Assembly (NCBI RefSeq): GCF_019443445.1 | Contig: NZ_CP080378.1 | Location: 1,860,001 to 1,924,000 of the forward strand | Reading direction: 5' to 3' | Origin: Massilia sp. PAMC28688 | GTDB taxonomy: Bacteria > Pseudomonadota > Gammaproteobacteria > Burkholderiales > Burkholderiaceae_D | DNA: 64,000 bases | In this document: positions 37,140 through 46,079 of the stretch, one piece after another | How the letters are laid out: each line of letters opens with the position of its first letter | How positions within the stretch are numbered: position 1 is the stretch's first letter | Position numbers and translations under genes: made by a program | Notes under the pieces: generated by a model | Database searches by the model: none | Told to the model about the DNA's origin: nothing | The model's input: the letters and a program-made list of their open reading frames with translations, nothing else

Positions 37140-37409
37140 GAGTCTGCTTAGGATATGGATAGTGAGGGAGGTTTCGATTGCCTCCAACTTACTGGTCCCG
37201 GCCTTGTCTCTGATTGTGTTGATTGCGCTTGGCACGTGCAAAATCTGGTACTTCACCAACATGAACAATGCGTCTTCGGCCGCAGGAAAGGGGAAAGGTA
37301 ATAACATGAAAAAAATATCTCGTATGCAGTATGTTGCAGCTTCACTTCTCGATACGGCTCATGGCCTGGGTATCAGCCTCCTGGCTGGCGAACTATCCTA
37401 AGCAGACTC
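37140..37409 (+). ncRNA. 270-base candidate transcript with perfectly paired ends
   Basis: GAGTCTGCTTAGGATA (37140-37155) and TATCCTAAGCAGACTC (37394-37409) are exact reverse complements of 16 bases. Inside is a further GGAGG...CCTCC hairpin (37168-37186) and a reading frame (next entry). No transposase, no target duplication. A structured RNA with end pairing, or a small-peptide mRNA whose start and stop regions pair, would explain the layout. No RNA family is recognised. Confidence 0.4.
37162..37401 (+). CDS. Candidate small protein inside the inverted repeat
   Basis: A GTG-started frame of 79 codons has a hydrophobic stretch (LLVPALSLIVLIALGTC) suited to one membrane helix. An internal ATG at 37306, preceded by GAAAGG at 7 bases, would give a separate 31-residue peptide beginning MKKISRMQYV and ending in the same TAA, which lies within the right inverted-repeat arm. 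No homologue is recognised; the 31-residue version has the better ribosome site. Confidence 0.3.
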   Translation: MREVSIASNLLVPALSLIVLIALGTCKIWYFTNMNNASSAAGKGKGNNMKKISRMQYVAASLLDTAHGLGISLLAGELS

Positions 37410-37452
37410 ACACGAACGTCATTTTTCCCGCACAGTTCCTGTCTCCCACTCG

Positions 37453-39108
37453 TTAAGCCCGCAGCGTTTCAACGCTCAGTGCATGCGCGCTCGATGCCAT
37501 AATCAACTGCGCAGCTCTTTCCGCAATCATTAACGTCGGCGAATTGGTGTTCCCCGATGTGATGAATGGCATCACGGAGGCGTCGACCACGCGCAGCCCC
37601 TGCACACCCTTGACGCGCAACTCACTGTCCACCACGGCCAGCGGGTCGTCCGGCTTGCCCATCCTGCAGGTGCCTACGGGGTGGAAAATCGTGGTGCCGA
37701 TCAGCCCCGCCGCCTCTGCCAGCTGCTGCTCGCTCTGATAAGCCGGGCCGGGCCTGAATTCCTCGGGGGCATAGCGGGCCAGGGCCGGCGCCGCCACGAT
37801 TTGCCGGGTGAGTCTCAAGGCGGCTGCGGCGGTAGTGCGGTCTTGCTCCGTGCTCAGGTAATTGGGCGTGATCCTGGGTGCTGCGTACGAGTCGCTGCTA
37901 GCGATGCGCACATGCCCGCGCGAAGTCGGCCGCAGGTTGCATACGCTGGCGGTAAAGGCCGGAAACGCGTGCAATGGGTCGCCAAACTTTTCCAGCGACA
38001 GCGGCTGCACGTGGTATTGCAGGTCAGGCGTCACCTGGGCCGGCGTCGATCTTGCGAAGGCGCCCAGCTGCGAGGGCGCCATGGACATGGGGCCACTCTG
38101 GAACATCGCATATTCCAGGCCAATCTTCATCTTGCCAAACCAGCTGGCCGCCGTGGTATTGAGCGTGCGCGCATTGCTGACCTTGAAAATCATCCGCAGC
38201 TGCAAATGGTCCTGCAGGTTGTCGCCCACCCCTGGCGAATCGACGTGGACCGCCACCCCGCTACCGGCCAGCAAGGCCGCCGGGCCAATGCCGGACAACT
38301 GCAGGATCTGCGGCGAACCAATCGCCCCGGCAGTGAGCAGCGTTTCGCGCTCGGCATGCGCTACCCACGCCGTTCCGCCACCGGTAAATGCCACTCCCCG
38401 GCAGCGCTTGCCAGCCCCGGTATCGTCAATGAGCAGCTTTTCCACATGGCAGCCGGTCATGATGGTCAGATTGGGCCGCCTGGCAGCAGGGCGCAGAAAG
38501 GCCTTGGCCGTATTCCAGCGAATGCCGCGCTTCTGGTTCACATCGAAATAGCCGCAGCCGGCATTGTCGCCACCGTTGAAATCATCCGTCCTGGGAATGC
38601 CGGTCTGTTCAGCGGCATCGCGAAAAGCATCGAGAATCTGCCACGACAATCGCTGCTTCTCGACGCGCCATTCGCCACCGCTGCCATGGACCGGGCCACT
38701 GCCGCCGTAGTAATCTTCACTTTTCATGAACGCCGGCAGCACATGGTCCCAGCCCCAGCGCGGGTCGCCCGTGACCTCGGCCCAGCGTGCGTAATCCTGG
38801 GACTGGCCACGCATGTAGATCATGCCGTTGATGGAAGAACTGCCGCCCAGCACCTTGCCGCGCGGGTAGATCAGGGCGCGTCCAGCCAGGCCGGGATCGG
38901 CTTGCGTCTGGTACAGCCAGTCGGTGCGCGGGTTGCCGATGCAGCGCAGGTAGCCGACCGGGATGTGAATCCACATGTAGTCGTCGCGCCCGCCCGCTTC
39001 AATCAGCAAGACTTCAAGGGCGGGATCGCGGGAGAGCCGGTTGGCCAATACACAGCCGGCGGTGCCGGCCCCGATGATGATGTAGTCATACTGGCCCGCA
39101 GATTCCAA
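37453..39108 (-). CDS. GMC family oxidoreductase
   Basis: A 551-residue FAD enzyme of the glucose-methanol-choline family. ADP-binding fold YIIIGAGTAGCVLANRL, FAD signature GKVLGGSSSINGMIYMRG, ligand GAIGSPQILQLSGIGP, catalytic His in FHPVGTCRMG, and C-terminal ITSGNTNSPTLMIAERAA. It should oxidise an alcohol (choline-dehydrogenase/alcohol-dehydrogenase-like branch). 10 bases downstream of the flavin oxidoreductase gene, so probably co-transcribed. Confidence 0.92.
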   Translation of the reverse strand: MESAGQYDYIIIGAGTAGCVLANRLSRDPALEVLLIEAGGRDDYMWIHIPVGYLRCIGNPRTDWLYQTQADPGLAGRALIYPRGKVLGGSSSINGMIYMRGQSQDYARWAEVTGDPRWGWDHVLPAFMKSEDYYGGSGPVHGSGGEWRVEKQRLSWQILDAFRDAAEQTGIPRTDDFNGGDNAGCGYFDVNQKRGIRWNTAKAFLRPAARRPNLTIMTGCHVEKLLIDDTGAGKRCRGVAFTGGGTAWVAHAERETLLTAGAIGSPQILQLSGIGPAALLAGSGVAVHVDSPGVGDNLQDHLQLRMIFKVSNARTLNTTAASWFGKMKIGLEYAMFQSGPMSMAPSQLGAFARSTPAQVTPDLQYHVQPLSLEKFGDPLHAFPAFTASVCNLRPTSRGHVRIASSDSYAAPRITPNYLSTEQDRTTAAAALRLTRQIVAAPALARYAPEEFRPGPAYQSEQQLAEAAGLIGTTIFHPVGTCRMGKPDDPLAVVDSELRVKGVQGLRVVDASVMPFITSGNTNSPTLMIAERAAQLIMASSAHALSVETLRA

Positions 39109-39118
39109 TCATTGCTCC

Positions 39119-40156
39119 TTATTCGGTGCGCATCTCAGCCACCAGGGTCTGCATCAGTTTTGCAACCGGCAGCGGCCGCGCCCGGCGGATTTCGGCGCCT
39201 GCCCACAGGGACATCAGCCCCGCATCGCCCTGCTCGGCAGCCGCGCGCCGGATCGGCGCGGTCAATGCATTTTGAACAGGATACGCGGGAACTTGCTTTT
39301 CCACACCATCCATCAAGTGCATGAAGCGGTTTTCCAGACCACGCGCGTAGCGGCCGGAAAATGAACGCGTCAGGCGGGTAGGCGTATCGTCGGCGCGGAT
39401 CAGAGCGTCGCGGTACACGGGATGAATGCCCGACTCGTCACATAGGAGGAAGGCGCTTCCCATCTGCACGGCCCGCGCGCCCAGTTCCAGCGCCTCGCGA
39501 ATGTCCACCCCGGTCATGATGCCCCCTGCAGCGATGGTGGGAATATCCACGGCCCGCGCCACCTGTGGCCACAGCACCCTGGCCGACAGGGTGGCGTCTT
39601 CCTGGGAACCGATAAAGGTTCCGCGATGTCCACCCGATTCAATGCCGGACGCGACAACGGCATCCGCGCCGGCAGTTTCCCAAGCCTTGGCTTCGTCTAC
39701 CGTGGTGCAGGTACCGATGACGAATATGCCGGCATCGTGCAAGCGCTCCACCTGAACCGGCGTGAGAATCCCAAAGGTAAAACTGGCAGCTGCCGGCCGC
39801 AGGCTGAGGAGCGCATCGAACTGGGCATGGAAGTCTATGCACCATGACTCCGGCACGGGCAAGCCGTCCCAGCCCAGGCTTTCCCACACCGGCCTTAGCA
39901 GCGCAATGGCTGCCGCGACCTCTGCCGGACTGGGCGCGGGGGTCTCCTGGATAAACAGGTTCAACATGAAAGGCTGGTCCGTCATCGCCCTGACCTCGGC
40001 CGTCTGGTCGCGCATGAGAGACGGCGACAGCAGTGAACAGGCCAGTGAACCCAGCCCGCCAGCGTTGGACACGCCTGCTACAAGTGACGGCGTGGTGGCG
40101 CCGCCTGCCATGGGTCCTTGAATGATCGGGAACTTCAAGTGCTTGAACAGATCCAT
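39119..40156 (-). CDS. Nitronate monooxygenase-like flavin oxidoreductase
   Basis: A 345-residue FMN-dependent TIM barrel. FPIIQGPMAGGATTPSLVAGVSNAGGLGSLA at the N-terminus, ASGIESGGHRG, and IAAGGIMTGVDIREALELGARAVQMGSAFL are the NMO/2-nitropropane dioxygenase motifs. The start at 40156 has AAGGGAG 7 bases upstream; a longer frame to 40228 would read through the origin-like repeats. Its promoter and leader lie inside the DnaA-box region. Substrate not certain. Confidence 0.9.
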   Translation of the reverse strand: MDLFKHLKFPIIQGPMAGGATTPSLVAGVSNAGGLGSLACSLLSPSLMRDQTAEVRAMTDQPFMLNLFIQETPAPSPAEVAAAIALLRPVWESLGWDGLPVPESWCIDFHAQFDALLSLRPAAASFTFGILTPVQVERLHDAGIFVIGTCTTVDEAKAWETAGADAVVASGIESGGHRGTFIGSQEDATLSARVLWPQVARAVDIPTIAAGGIMTGVDIREALELGARAVQMGSAFLLCDESGIHPVYRDALIRADDTPTRLTRSFSGRYARGLENRFMHLMDGVEKQVPAYPVQNALTAPIRRAAAEQGDAGLMSLWAGAEIRRARPLPVAKLMQTLVAEMRTE

Positions 40157-40168
40157 CACACACTCCCT

Positions 40169-40400
40169 TGTGGATAAGTGCTTGGATATCCACAGGTGCC
40201 GAATGTGGATAAAGCGGGTTTTATTCACAGGTACTTTTTTGTCCAGATTTGACCCCAGCCGGATACAGAGTTGGCAGCACGCTTATACCGCGTGCAAGTG
40301 CTTGTTTACGCTGGGTTAACCGGACTTGTCCACAGAAAAGTGCCCCTGTTAACAACTACTATTAAAGATATATATTACCTTTTTAAGTAAACAAACAACC
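40169..40400 (+). repeat. Origin-like unit 1
   Basis: First of two diverged direct copies. Order: minus box 40169, plus ATATCCACA 40186, minus box 40204, TTGTCC at 40239, GATACAG 40262, CAAGTG 40295, plus TTGTCCACA 40326, GC-rich spacer TGCCCC, DnaA-trio-like ACTACTATT 40355-40363, AT tract to 40398. Confidence 0.7.
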
Positions 40401-40504
40401 CCGGCCAAACCACAATGCGCAGGCAGCAACCTAAATATTTCTGAGAAACAAGATCGCAAAACCATGTGCAGCAAGACGAAAAAGCCTGGTGTTGTTTTTT
40501 GTTC

Positions 40505-40737
40505 TGTTGATAAGTCATTGGATATCCACAGGAACGGATGTGTAAAACAAGGGCACTTGCTGACACTGCAAATCTTGTCCAACAACCGTCCCAAACTGAT
40601 ACAGCACTTGTGCAGCGAATTCAAAAGCATCCAAGTGATTGATCTTGTGGAAAAAACCTGACTTATCCACAGTTCTCTTCCCGTTTACTATCACTACTAT
40701 TTTTGTATACATACCTTTATATAAAACAGTAAACAGC
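40505..40737 (+). repeat. Origin-like unit 2
   Basis: Second copy, each element shifted by 335-338 bases: TGTTGATAA 40505, ATATCCACA 40522, TGTGTAAAA 40539, TTGTCC 40575, GATACAG 40598, CAAGTG 40632, plus TTATCCACA 40663, spacer TTCCCG, ACTACTATT 40693-40701, then a long AT tract. Confidence 0.7.
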
Positions 40738-40867
40738 AAGCAAACCGCGACATGCCGGTATCGGTAAATCTTTGATATGCATGCCTTTTTTCCGAGAAAT
40801 GTTGCCAATCCTTATGCTATTCTTGTTGCCGTTGTAACCGTCCTTTCGGTTGCCCTGGAGAGAAAAT

Positions 40868-41590
40868 ATGGAAATCGCAAGCAATAACGCAGCTGTCGCC
40901 GTGTCGCCGCTGAGCGCCCTGATCAGCATGTTTTACGAACCAAGCGCGACCTTTCAGCGGCTGGAACCGCGTCCTCGCGCCTGGGTTCCCCTGCTACTGC
41001 TGATCATTTCTTCCGTCGCCGTGATGTCCTGGTACTTTGCCGTGGTGGATTTTCCCTGGCTGATGGACCAGTTCGCAGGGGCCCTGAAGACCGTGGAAGA
41101 GCGCGAAGCGTTTGCCAAGACCATGACCAAATCGGTCCTGCACTTTTCTACCGTTGCCTCCGTCGTGGTGATGTTCCCCTTGATGTTTGCCATTTCCGGC
41201 GTCTATCTCATGATTGTTTCCAAATCCATGAGCCAGGGCATGTCGTTTGGCAAGGCATTCGCATTGTCGACCTGGGCGTCGGTGCCAGGCTTGCTGATGT
41301 TGCCGCTCGGTGCCATGCAGATCATGCTCAATCCGTCGGGCCAGCTTGAAATGTCGGCCCTGAACCCGCTGTCGCTGAATCAACTGGTGTTCCACTACGA
41401 CATGGCCCATCCGATGGCAGGCCTCATGGATGCGCTCAGCGTGACCACCTTCTGGAGCATGTTCCTGATGATGATCGGCTTTGAAGTGTGGGCCAAAGTG
41501 AAGCGCTCCACTGCCGTGCTGGTGGTAGGCCTGCCCTACCTCGTCATCTTCGGCGGCTGGGCGGCCTTTGTCATGGCGACCAATTCATGA
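40868..41590 (+). CDS. Yip1 family membrane protein
   Basis: A 240-residue protein with about five membrane helices, beginning with a soluble segment (LSALISMFYEPSATFQRLEPRPRAWVPLLL) typical of bacterial YIP1/DUF1282 proteins. The start at 40868 has GGAGAG upstream. Its ATGA overlaps the adaptor gene, so it belongs to the efflux operon, though its role there is unknown. First gene right of the origin candidate. Confidence 0.78.
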   Translation: MEIASNNAAVAVSPLSALISMFYEPSATFQRLEPRPRAWVPLLLLIISSVAVMSWYFAVVDFPWLMDQFAGALKTVEEREAFAKTMTKSVLHFSTVASVVVMFPLMFAISGVYLMIVSKSMSQGMSFGKAFALSTWASVPGLLMLPLGAMQIMLNPSGQLEMSALNPLSLNQLVFHYDMAHPMAGLMDALSVTTFWSMFLMMIGFEVWAKVKRSTAVLVVGLPYLVIFGGWAAFVMATNS

Positions 41591-42834
41591 AAAAACAGTA
41601 TGTCGCAGGCATTGCGCTTGCCGCGCTCATCTGCGTTCCGGTCGTCATGAAGCTGACCCGCAGTGAACCTGCCAAGGCTGTTGAAATCGACAAGATCGCT
41701 TACCGCGATATCAAGTCCTCAGTGCTTGCCTCTGGCCACTTGCTGTACCAGGAGCAAGTGTTGCTGTCGCCGGAAGTCATCGGCAAGGTCAGCGCCGTGC
41801 ATGTCAAGGAAGGCCAGCAAGTTGCCAAGGGTGACTTGCTGCTGCACCTGGATGACCAGAGCTACCGGGCCGAGGTGGCCCAGCAGGAAGCTGCCGTCAA
41901 GCAGCAACGTATTGCCATCGAGCAGCAGCAGCTCAACCTCGCCAACCAGGAAAACCAGCTCAAACGCAAGACCGAGCTGCATCGCGTAAAGATGATTTCG
42001 GAAGCGGCCATCGACGATGCCCGTTTTGCCGTCGAGGCTGCCAAGATCGAACTGCGCAACAGCCGCTCGCGGCTTGAACAGGTCCAGGCCATCCTCAACC
42101 AGTCGCGCGAGCGCCTGGCCAAGACCACCATCCGCTCACCGATCAGCGGCACCATCACCGCGCTCGATATCAAGGTAGGTGAAACGGCGGTGGCCAGCCA
42201 GGTATCGATCGCCGGCTCCAGCCTCATGACAATTGCCAACACCTCGACCATGATGACCGAGGTAAATGTCGACGAAGCCGATATCGGCAAGATTGTCGTG
42301 GGCCAGGACGTGGCCATCCACACGGCCGCTTATCCCGATACGCCGCTCAAGGGTGAGGTGCTCATCATTCCCCTGTCTGCCAAGCAAAACCCCGGTTCGC
42401 CCCAGGGCGGCACCTCACTGGCACGTACGTACAACGTCAAGGTCAAGCTGTCCGATACCCGCCAGCTCACACTGCGCCCGGGTATGACTTGCCGCGCCGA
42501 GATCTTTACTGCCAGCTCGGGCAAATCGCTGTCCCTCCCATTGCAGGCGGTGCTGTCCAATAACGATGAGAACACGGAACTGGCAACCAAGAAAAAGAGC
42601 ACCGGCGAAAAAATCGAAGTCAAGACCGAGTACTACGTGTTCGTCAACAACGGTGGCAAGGCGGAAAAGCGCGTCGTCACCATTGGCGTGTCGGATGACA
42701 GCCAGCAGGAAATTCTCAGCGGCGTCAAGGCGGGCGAAGCCGTGATCACCGGCCCTTACAAGATTTTGCGCCATCTCAAGCCTGGCGATCCTGTGACCAA
42801 TGCCACGCCCGCGCCAGCCACTGTCAAGACATGA
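41587..42834 (+). CDS. Periplasmic adaptor of a MacAB-type efflux system
   Basis: A 415-residue membrane-fusion protein. An N-terminal anchor ([15 protein letters not shown]) is followed by half-lipoyl ([22 protein letters not shown]), a coiled-coil hairpin (residues about 95-190, many Gln/Lys/Ala), second lipoyl half ([20 protein letters not shown]), beta barrel and membrane-proximal domains. It would link the inner-membrane ABC pump to an outer-membrane channel, which is not encoded here. Overlaps both neighbours by 4 bases. Confidence 0.9.
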   Translation: MKKQYVAGIALAALICVPVVMKLTRSEPAKAVEIDKIAYRDIKSSVLASGHLLYQEQVLLSPEVIGKVSAVHVKEGQQVAKGDLLLHLDDQSYRAEVAQQEAAVKQQRIAIEQQQLNLANQENQLKRKTELHRVKMISEAAIDDARFAVEAAKIELRNSRSRLEQVQAILNQSRERLAKTTIRSPISGTITALDIKVGETAVASQVSIAGSSLMTIANTSTMMTEVNVDEADIGKIVVGQDVAIHTAAYPDTPLKGEVLIIPLSAKQNPGSPQGGTSLARTYNVKVKLSDTRQLTLRPGMTCRAEIFTASSGKSLSLPLQAVLSNNDENTELATKKKSTGEKIEVKTEYYVFVNNGGKAEKRVVTIGVSDDSQQEILSGVKAGEAVITGPYKILRHLKPGDPVTNATPAPATVKT

Positions 42835-43565
42835 GCGGCACCGACGCGCTGATCCGTCTGGAAGGCATTGCCAAGCATTACCAGATGGGCGGGGAAACGA
42901 TTGCCGCCCTCAATGGCATCGATTTGCAGATTGCCCGTAACGAATACGTGGCCTTCATCGGCTCCTCCGGTTCCGGCAAATCGACCATGATGAATATTCT
43001 TGGCTGCCTGGACACGCCCACGACGGGCCGCTATTTCCTGAATGGCCGCGACGTGGCCGGCATGAGTGAAACCGAGCTTGCCACCACCCGCAATGAAGAG
43101 ATCGGCTTCATCTTTCAGAGTTTCAATCTGCTCACGCGTGCCACCGCCCTGCAAAACGTGATGCAGCCGCTGATCTACCGGGGCGTGCGTCCGGCCGAGC
43201 GGGCCCGCCGTGCCAAGGAAGCCATGGCCAGGGTGGGCTTGCAGAACCGCATGGACCACTTGCCAAATCAATTGTCCGGCGGACAGCGACAGCGCGTGGC
43301 CATTGCGCGCGCCCTGTGCAGCGAGCCATCCATCCTGCTGGCGGACGAACCGACGGGTAACCTTGACTCCACCACGGCCGCCGATATCATGGCCCTGTTC
43401 GACACCTTGTACGCCGAAGGCCAGACCCTGATCGTGGTCACGCACGAACCCGACATTGCGGCCCATTGCCGGCGCGCGGTCAGGCTGGCCGATGGCAAGG
43501 TCCTCAGCGACATCATCAATCCTGAACGGGGCCAGTTCCGTTCGCGGGAGCCAGCGCATGTTTAG
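42831..43565 (+). CDS. MacB-type ABC transporter ATPase
   Basis: A 244-residue ATPase of the LolD/MacB group. Walker [17 protein letters not shown]-loop FIFQSFNLL, signature [15 protein letters not shown], Walker [13 protein letters not shown] and H-loop VVTHEPDIA are all canonical. It works with the following permease; in E. coli MacB, both are one polypeptide. Substrates in this family include macrolides, peptides and siderophores. Confidence 0.92.
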   Translation: MSGTDALIRLEGIAKHYQMGGETIAALNGIDLQIARNEYVAFIGSSGSGKSTMMNILGCLDTPTTGRYFLNGRDVAGMSETELATTRNEEIGFIFQSFNLLTRATALQNVMQPLIYRGVRPAERARRAKEAMARVGLQNRMDHLPNQLSGGQRQRVAIARALCSEPSILLADEPTGNLDSTTAADIMALFDTLYAEGQTLIVVTHEPDIAAHCRRAVRLADGKVLSDIINPERGQFRSREPAHV

Positions 43566-44787
43566 CATCATCGAAAGCTTCCGCTCCGCCCTGCAAAGTA
43601 TTCGCGCACACAGTTTCCGCAGCTTTCTGACCTCGCTTGGCATCATCATCGGCGTCGCTTCCGTGATTGCCGTGGTATCGATCATCCAGGGCTTGTCGGC
43701 CTCGATCAGCAACGAATTCAAGGGCCTGGGCGCCAACAGCCTGACCGTGCGCGCCACCACGCCGTTTGAAGAGGAAATGCAGGGCAAGCGCAATGTGCTG
43801 ACCCTGAACGACTACGACCTGATCGTCACCCACCTTGACGATATCAGCAACGTCTCGCCTGCCTTTGGTCCGTTTGGCGACTTCGGCACCACCGTGCGCC
43901 ATGCGGGCAAGTCCACTTTTACCCAGGTGACGGCTGTGACGGCCGCCTATCAGGAAGCGAGCCAGTCTTTTCCCCAGTACGGACGCTTCATCCGCAACAG
44001 TGACGACCAGTCGCGCCGCAAGGTGTGCGTGATTGGCCCCAAGCTGCGCGACAAGCTGCAGCTGCCGGAAAACCCGGTGGGCAAGTTCATTGAAATTGGC
44101 GGCGAGTGGTTCAAGGTCATCGGCATGAATGAAGCGCAGGGTGAAACCTTTGGCTTCAGCAAGGATGACTACGTGCTCATTCCCTTCATGGTCGGCAGCG
44201 CCATTGCCGGCAACCGCAACAAGCTCGACATTTTTATCAGTTTCACCGTCAATGATATCGACCAGCTTGAAGCGGTGCAGGGACGCCTGACCGGCCTGCT
44301 GCGTACGGCCCACAAATTAAAGCCTGGCCAGAAAAGTGATTTCAAGGTCCAGACTGCAGCGCAGCTGGGCGAGACTTTTGAAAAGATCATCGCCATGATG
44401 ACGCTGGTCCTCGGCGGCATCGTGAGCATTTCCCTCTTGGTGGGCGGGATCGGCATCATGAACATCATGCTGGTGTCGGTGACCGAGCGCACCCGCGAAA
44501 TCGGTATCTGCAAGGCGCTGGGGGCGCAGCGCCACCACATCTTGCTGCAATTCCTGATCGAAGCGACCATGCTGTCCCTGCTGGGCGGCCTCGTCGGCCT
44601 GGGCCTGGGGTATCTGCTCGGCATGGGGGCAGCCAAGATGATCCCCAATTTCCCCGACGCGTTCGTGCCGTGGTGGGCGATCATGATGGCGCTGGGGTTT
44701 TCCAGCGCGGTGGGCATTCTCTTTGGGATCATGCCGGCGGCCAAGGCTGCCAACCTGAATCCCATTGATGCCTTACGCTACGAGTAA
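43558..44787 (+). CDS. MacB-type ABC transporter permease
   Basis: A 409-residue FtsX/MacB-fold permease: helix 1 ([21 protein letters not shown]), a large periplasmic domain (about 50-270), then three C-terminal helices with [29 protein letters not shown], the family's best-conserved element. The end [17 protein letters not shown] is typical. Overlaps the ATPase gene by 8 bases. Confidence 0.92.
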   Translation: MFSIIESFRSALQSIRAHSFRSFLTSLGIIIGVASVIAVVSIIQGLSASISNEFKGLGANSLTVRATTPFEEEMQGKRNVLTLNDYDLIVTHLDDISNVSPAFGPFGDFGTTVRHAGKSTFTQVTAVTAAYQEASQSFPQYGRFIRNSDDQSRRKVCVIGPKLRDKLQLPENPVGKFIEIGGEWFKVIGMNEAQGETFGFSKDDYVLIPFMVGSAIAGNRNKLDIFISFTVNDIDQLEAVQGRLTGLLRTAHKLKPGQKSDFKVQTAAQLGETFEKIIAMMTLVLGGIVSISLLVGGIGIMNIMLVSVTERTREIGICKALGAQRHHILLQFLIEATMLSLLGGLVGLGLGYLLGMGAAKMIPNFPDAFVPWWAIMMALGFSSAVGILFGIMPAAKAANLNPIDALRYE

Positions 44788-44809
44788 TTGATCACAAGTG
44801 CAGGGAACT

Positions 44810-45565
44810 ATGCGGCTCGGTATCATCAGCGCCCTCGATGAGGAACAGCATGGGCTGGTGGAGGCCATGCAAGACCCCGCCACGCTCATCCATGGCATGC
44901 GGACATACACCAGCGGCCGGCTTGCCGGCGTCGACGCTGTGTGCGTCCTGTCGCGTATCGGGAAGGTGGCCGCGGCCACCACGGCAAGTGTGCTGATTGA
45001 AAAATTCGGTGTCACGCACCTGTTGTTTACGGGCGTGGCCGGCGCAGGCGATGCCGGGGTGCGGGTGGGCGACATCGTGATTGCCGATTCGCTGGTCCAG
45101 TACGACATGGATTGCAGCCCCCTGTTTCCCGCCTTTGAAGTTCCCCTCACGGGGCTGTCGCACTTTGCATCGGACCAGCGCCTGGCCAATCTGACGGCCA
45201 GCGCGGCCCATGGGTTCCTGGACACCGACTTCGAAGTCGCCATCAGTGCCGATGAACGGCGCGAGTTCGGCCTGTCCATGCCGCGGATTCACCGCGGCCT
45301 GATCGGCAGTGGCGACCGATTCCTGTCGAGCGCGAGCGAGGTCAATGCCATCAACGCTTCCCTGCCCGGCCTGCTGGCGGTGGAAATGGAAGGCGCGGCC
45401 GTGGCGCAGGTGTGCTTCGAGCTGGGCGTGCCATTTGCAGTGATCCGCACCATTTCCGATAACGCCAATGAAGCAGCGGCGACCGACTTCATGCGCTTTG
45501 TAAAGGCGATTGCCTCACGCTACGCCTTTCACATCGTCATGCGTGTTTGCCGGGGACTTGGCTGA
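44810..45565 (+). CDS. mtnN: 5'-methylthioadenosine/S-adenosylhomocysteine nucleosidase
   Basis: A 251-residue purine nucleosidase of the MTAN/PNP fold, cleaving MTA and SAH in methyl-group recycling. Catalytic Glu in IISALDEE, GVAGAG, substrate MEGAAVAQVC and catalytic Asp in RTISDNAN are visible. The ATG at 44810 has AGGGA close upstream; a GTG at 44798 is the alternative. Transcribed after the efflux operon but 22 bases from it, so possibly linked. Confidence 0.9.
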   Translation: MRLGIISALDEEQHGLVEAMQDPATLIHGMRTYTSGRLAGVDAVCVLSRIGKVAAATTASVLIEKFGVTHLLFTGVAGAGDAGVRVGDIVIADSLVQYDMDCSPLFPAFEVPLTGLSHFASDQRLANLTASAAHGFLDTDFEVAISADERREFGLSMPRIHRGLIGSGDRFLSSASEVNAINASLPGLLAVEMEGAAVAQVCFELGVPFAVIRTISDNANEAAATDFMRFVKAIASRYAFHIVMRVCRGLG

Positions 45566-45571
45566 CAGCCC

Positions 45572-45961
45572 TTACTGGCACACGGCGGCGCCAGGCGCAA
45601 TTTCCGAGCGATAGGTAACTTTGCCGGCGCAGATGCCGTAACCGGCTTGCACGACTTCGTTCGGGAAAGTGGCAATGCCGGCGATGTGCAGCACCTTGAA
45701 GCTGCCATCCTTTTGCTGCGACAAGAGCCGCAGTTCCGAGCGGCCCTGGCCGTGTTCCTCCGCCGGCGCATGGACTTCCAGGGTCAGGTCATCGCGGATC
45801 ACGTGGCGCACCGAGCCCTTGGGTGGCAGATGGACCTTGAAGCTGCGCGCGCTTTCGCCTGCCGGCTGCAGCGTAATGTCGAATTGGGTGGACCTTGCCG
45901 CCTGCGCATGCCCCGCCCAAAGGCAGGCGAGCATGGCGGCGATGGCATTGAACTTGTTCAT
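45572..45961 (-). CDS. Exported protein of unknown function
   Basis: A 129-residue protein with a clean signal peptide (ending WAGHAQA). The mature part is mostly beta strand, with two Cys residues near the C-terminus (GYGICAGKVT and final VCQ) that could form a disulfide. I recognise no family. It is convergent with mtnN (6-base gap). Confidence 0.7.
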   Translation of the reverse strand: MNKFNAIAAMLACLWAGHAQAARSTQFDITLQPAGESARSFKVHLPPKGSVRHVIRDDLTLEVHAPAEEHGQGRSELRLLSQQKDGSFKVLHIAGIATFPNEVVQAGYGICAGKVTYRSEIAPGAAVCQ

Positions 45962-46079
45962 GTGCTTCGTGTAGAGGGTGAGCCATTGTCATTGACGTAA
46001 TGACCATCGGCAAGAGTTGCTACTTTACACGAAGTCCAAACAAGGGCTTATTCTTGTGATAACGAATGTGGGGCCGGCG

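Larger units (their letters stand above)
40157..40867. other. oriC: Candidate chromosomal replication origin (DnaA-box cluster)
   Basis: No gene fits this 711-base AT-rich gap. Perfect DnaA boxes (TTATCCACA): minus at 40169-40177 and 40204-40212, plus at 40663-40671. One-mismatch boxes: ATATCCACA at 40186 and 40522, TTATTCACA at 40221, TTGTCCACA at 40326, TTATCAACA (minus) at 40505, TTTTCCACA (minus) at 40646. Two AT-rich tracts (40347-40398 and 40684-40737) follow plus-oriented boxes. parAB, parS, rsmG and mnmG are 10-15 kb away. dnaA is not in the window; a DnaA-titrating site is an alternative. Confidence 0.65.

Noticed and set aside
37140..37409. Insertion sequence bounded by 16-bp inverted repeats
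   Set aside because: No transposase, no target duplication, and a promoter points exactly to the left arm; RNA or small-gene explanation preferred.
40157..40740. CRISPR-like array of GTGGATAA repeats
   Set aside because: Repeats are DnaA boxes in both orientations at irregular spacing, without spacers or cas genes.
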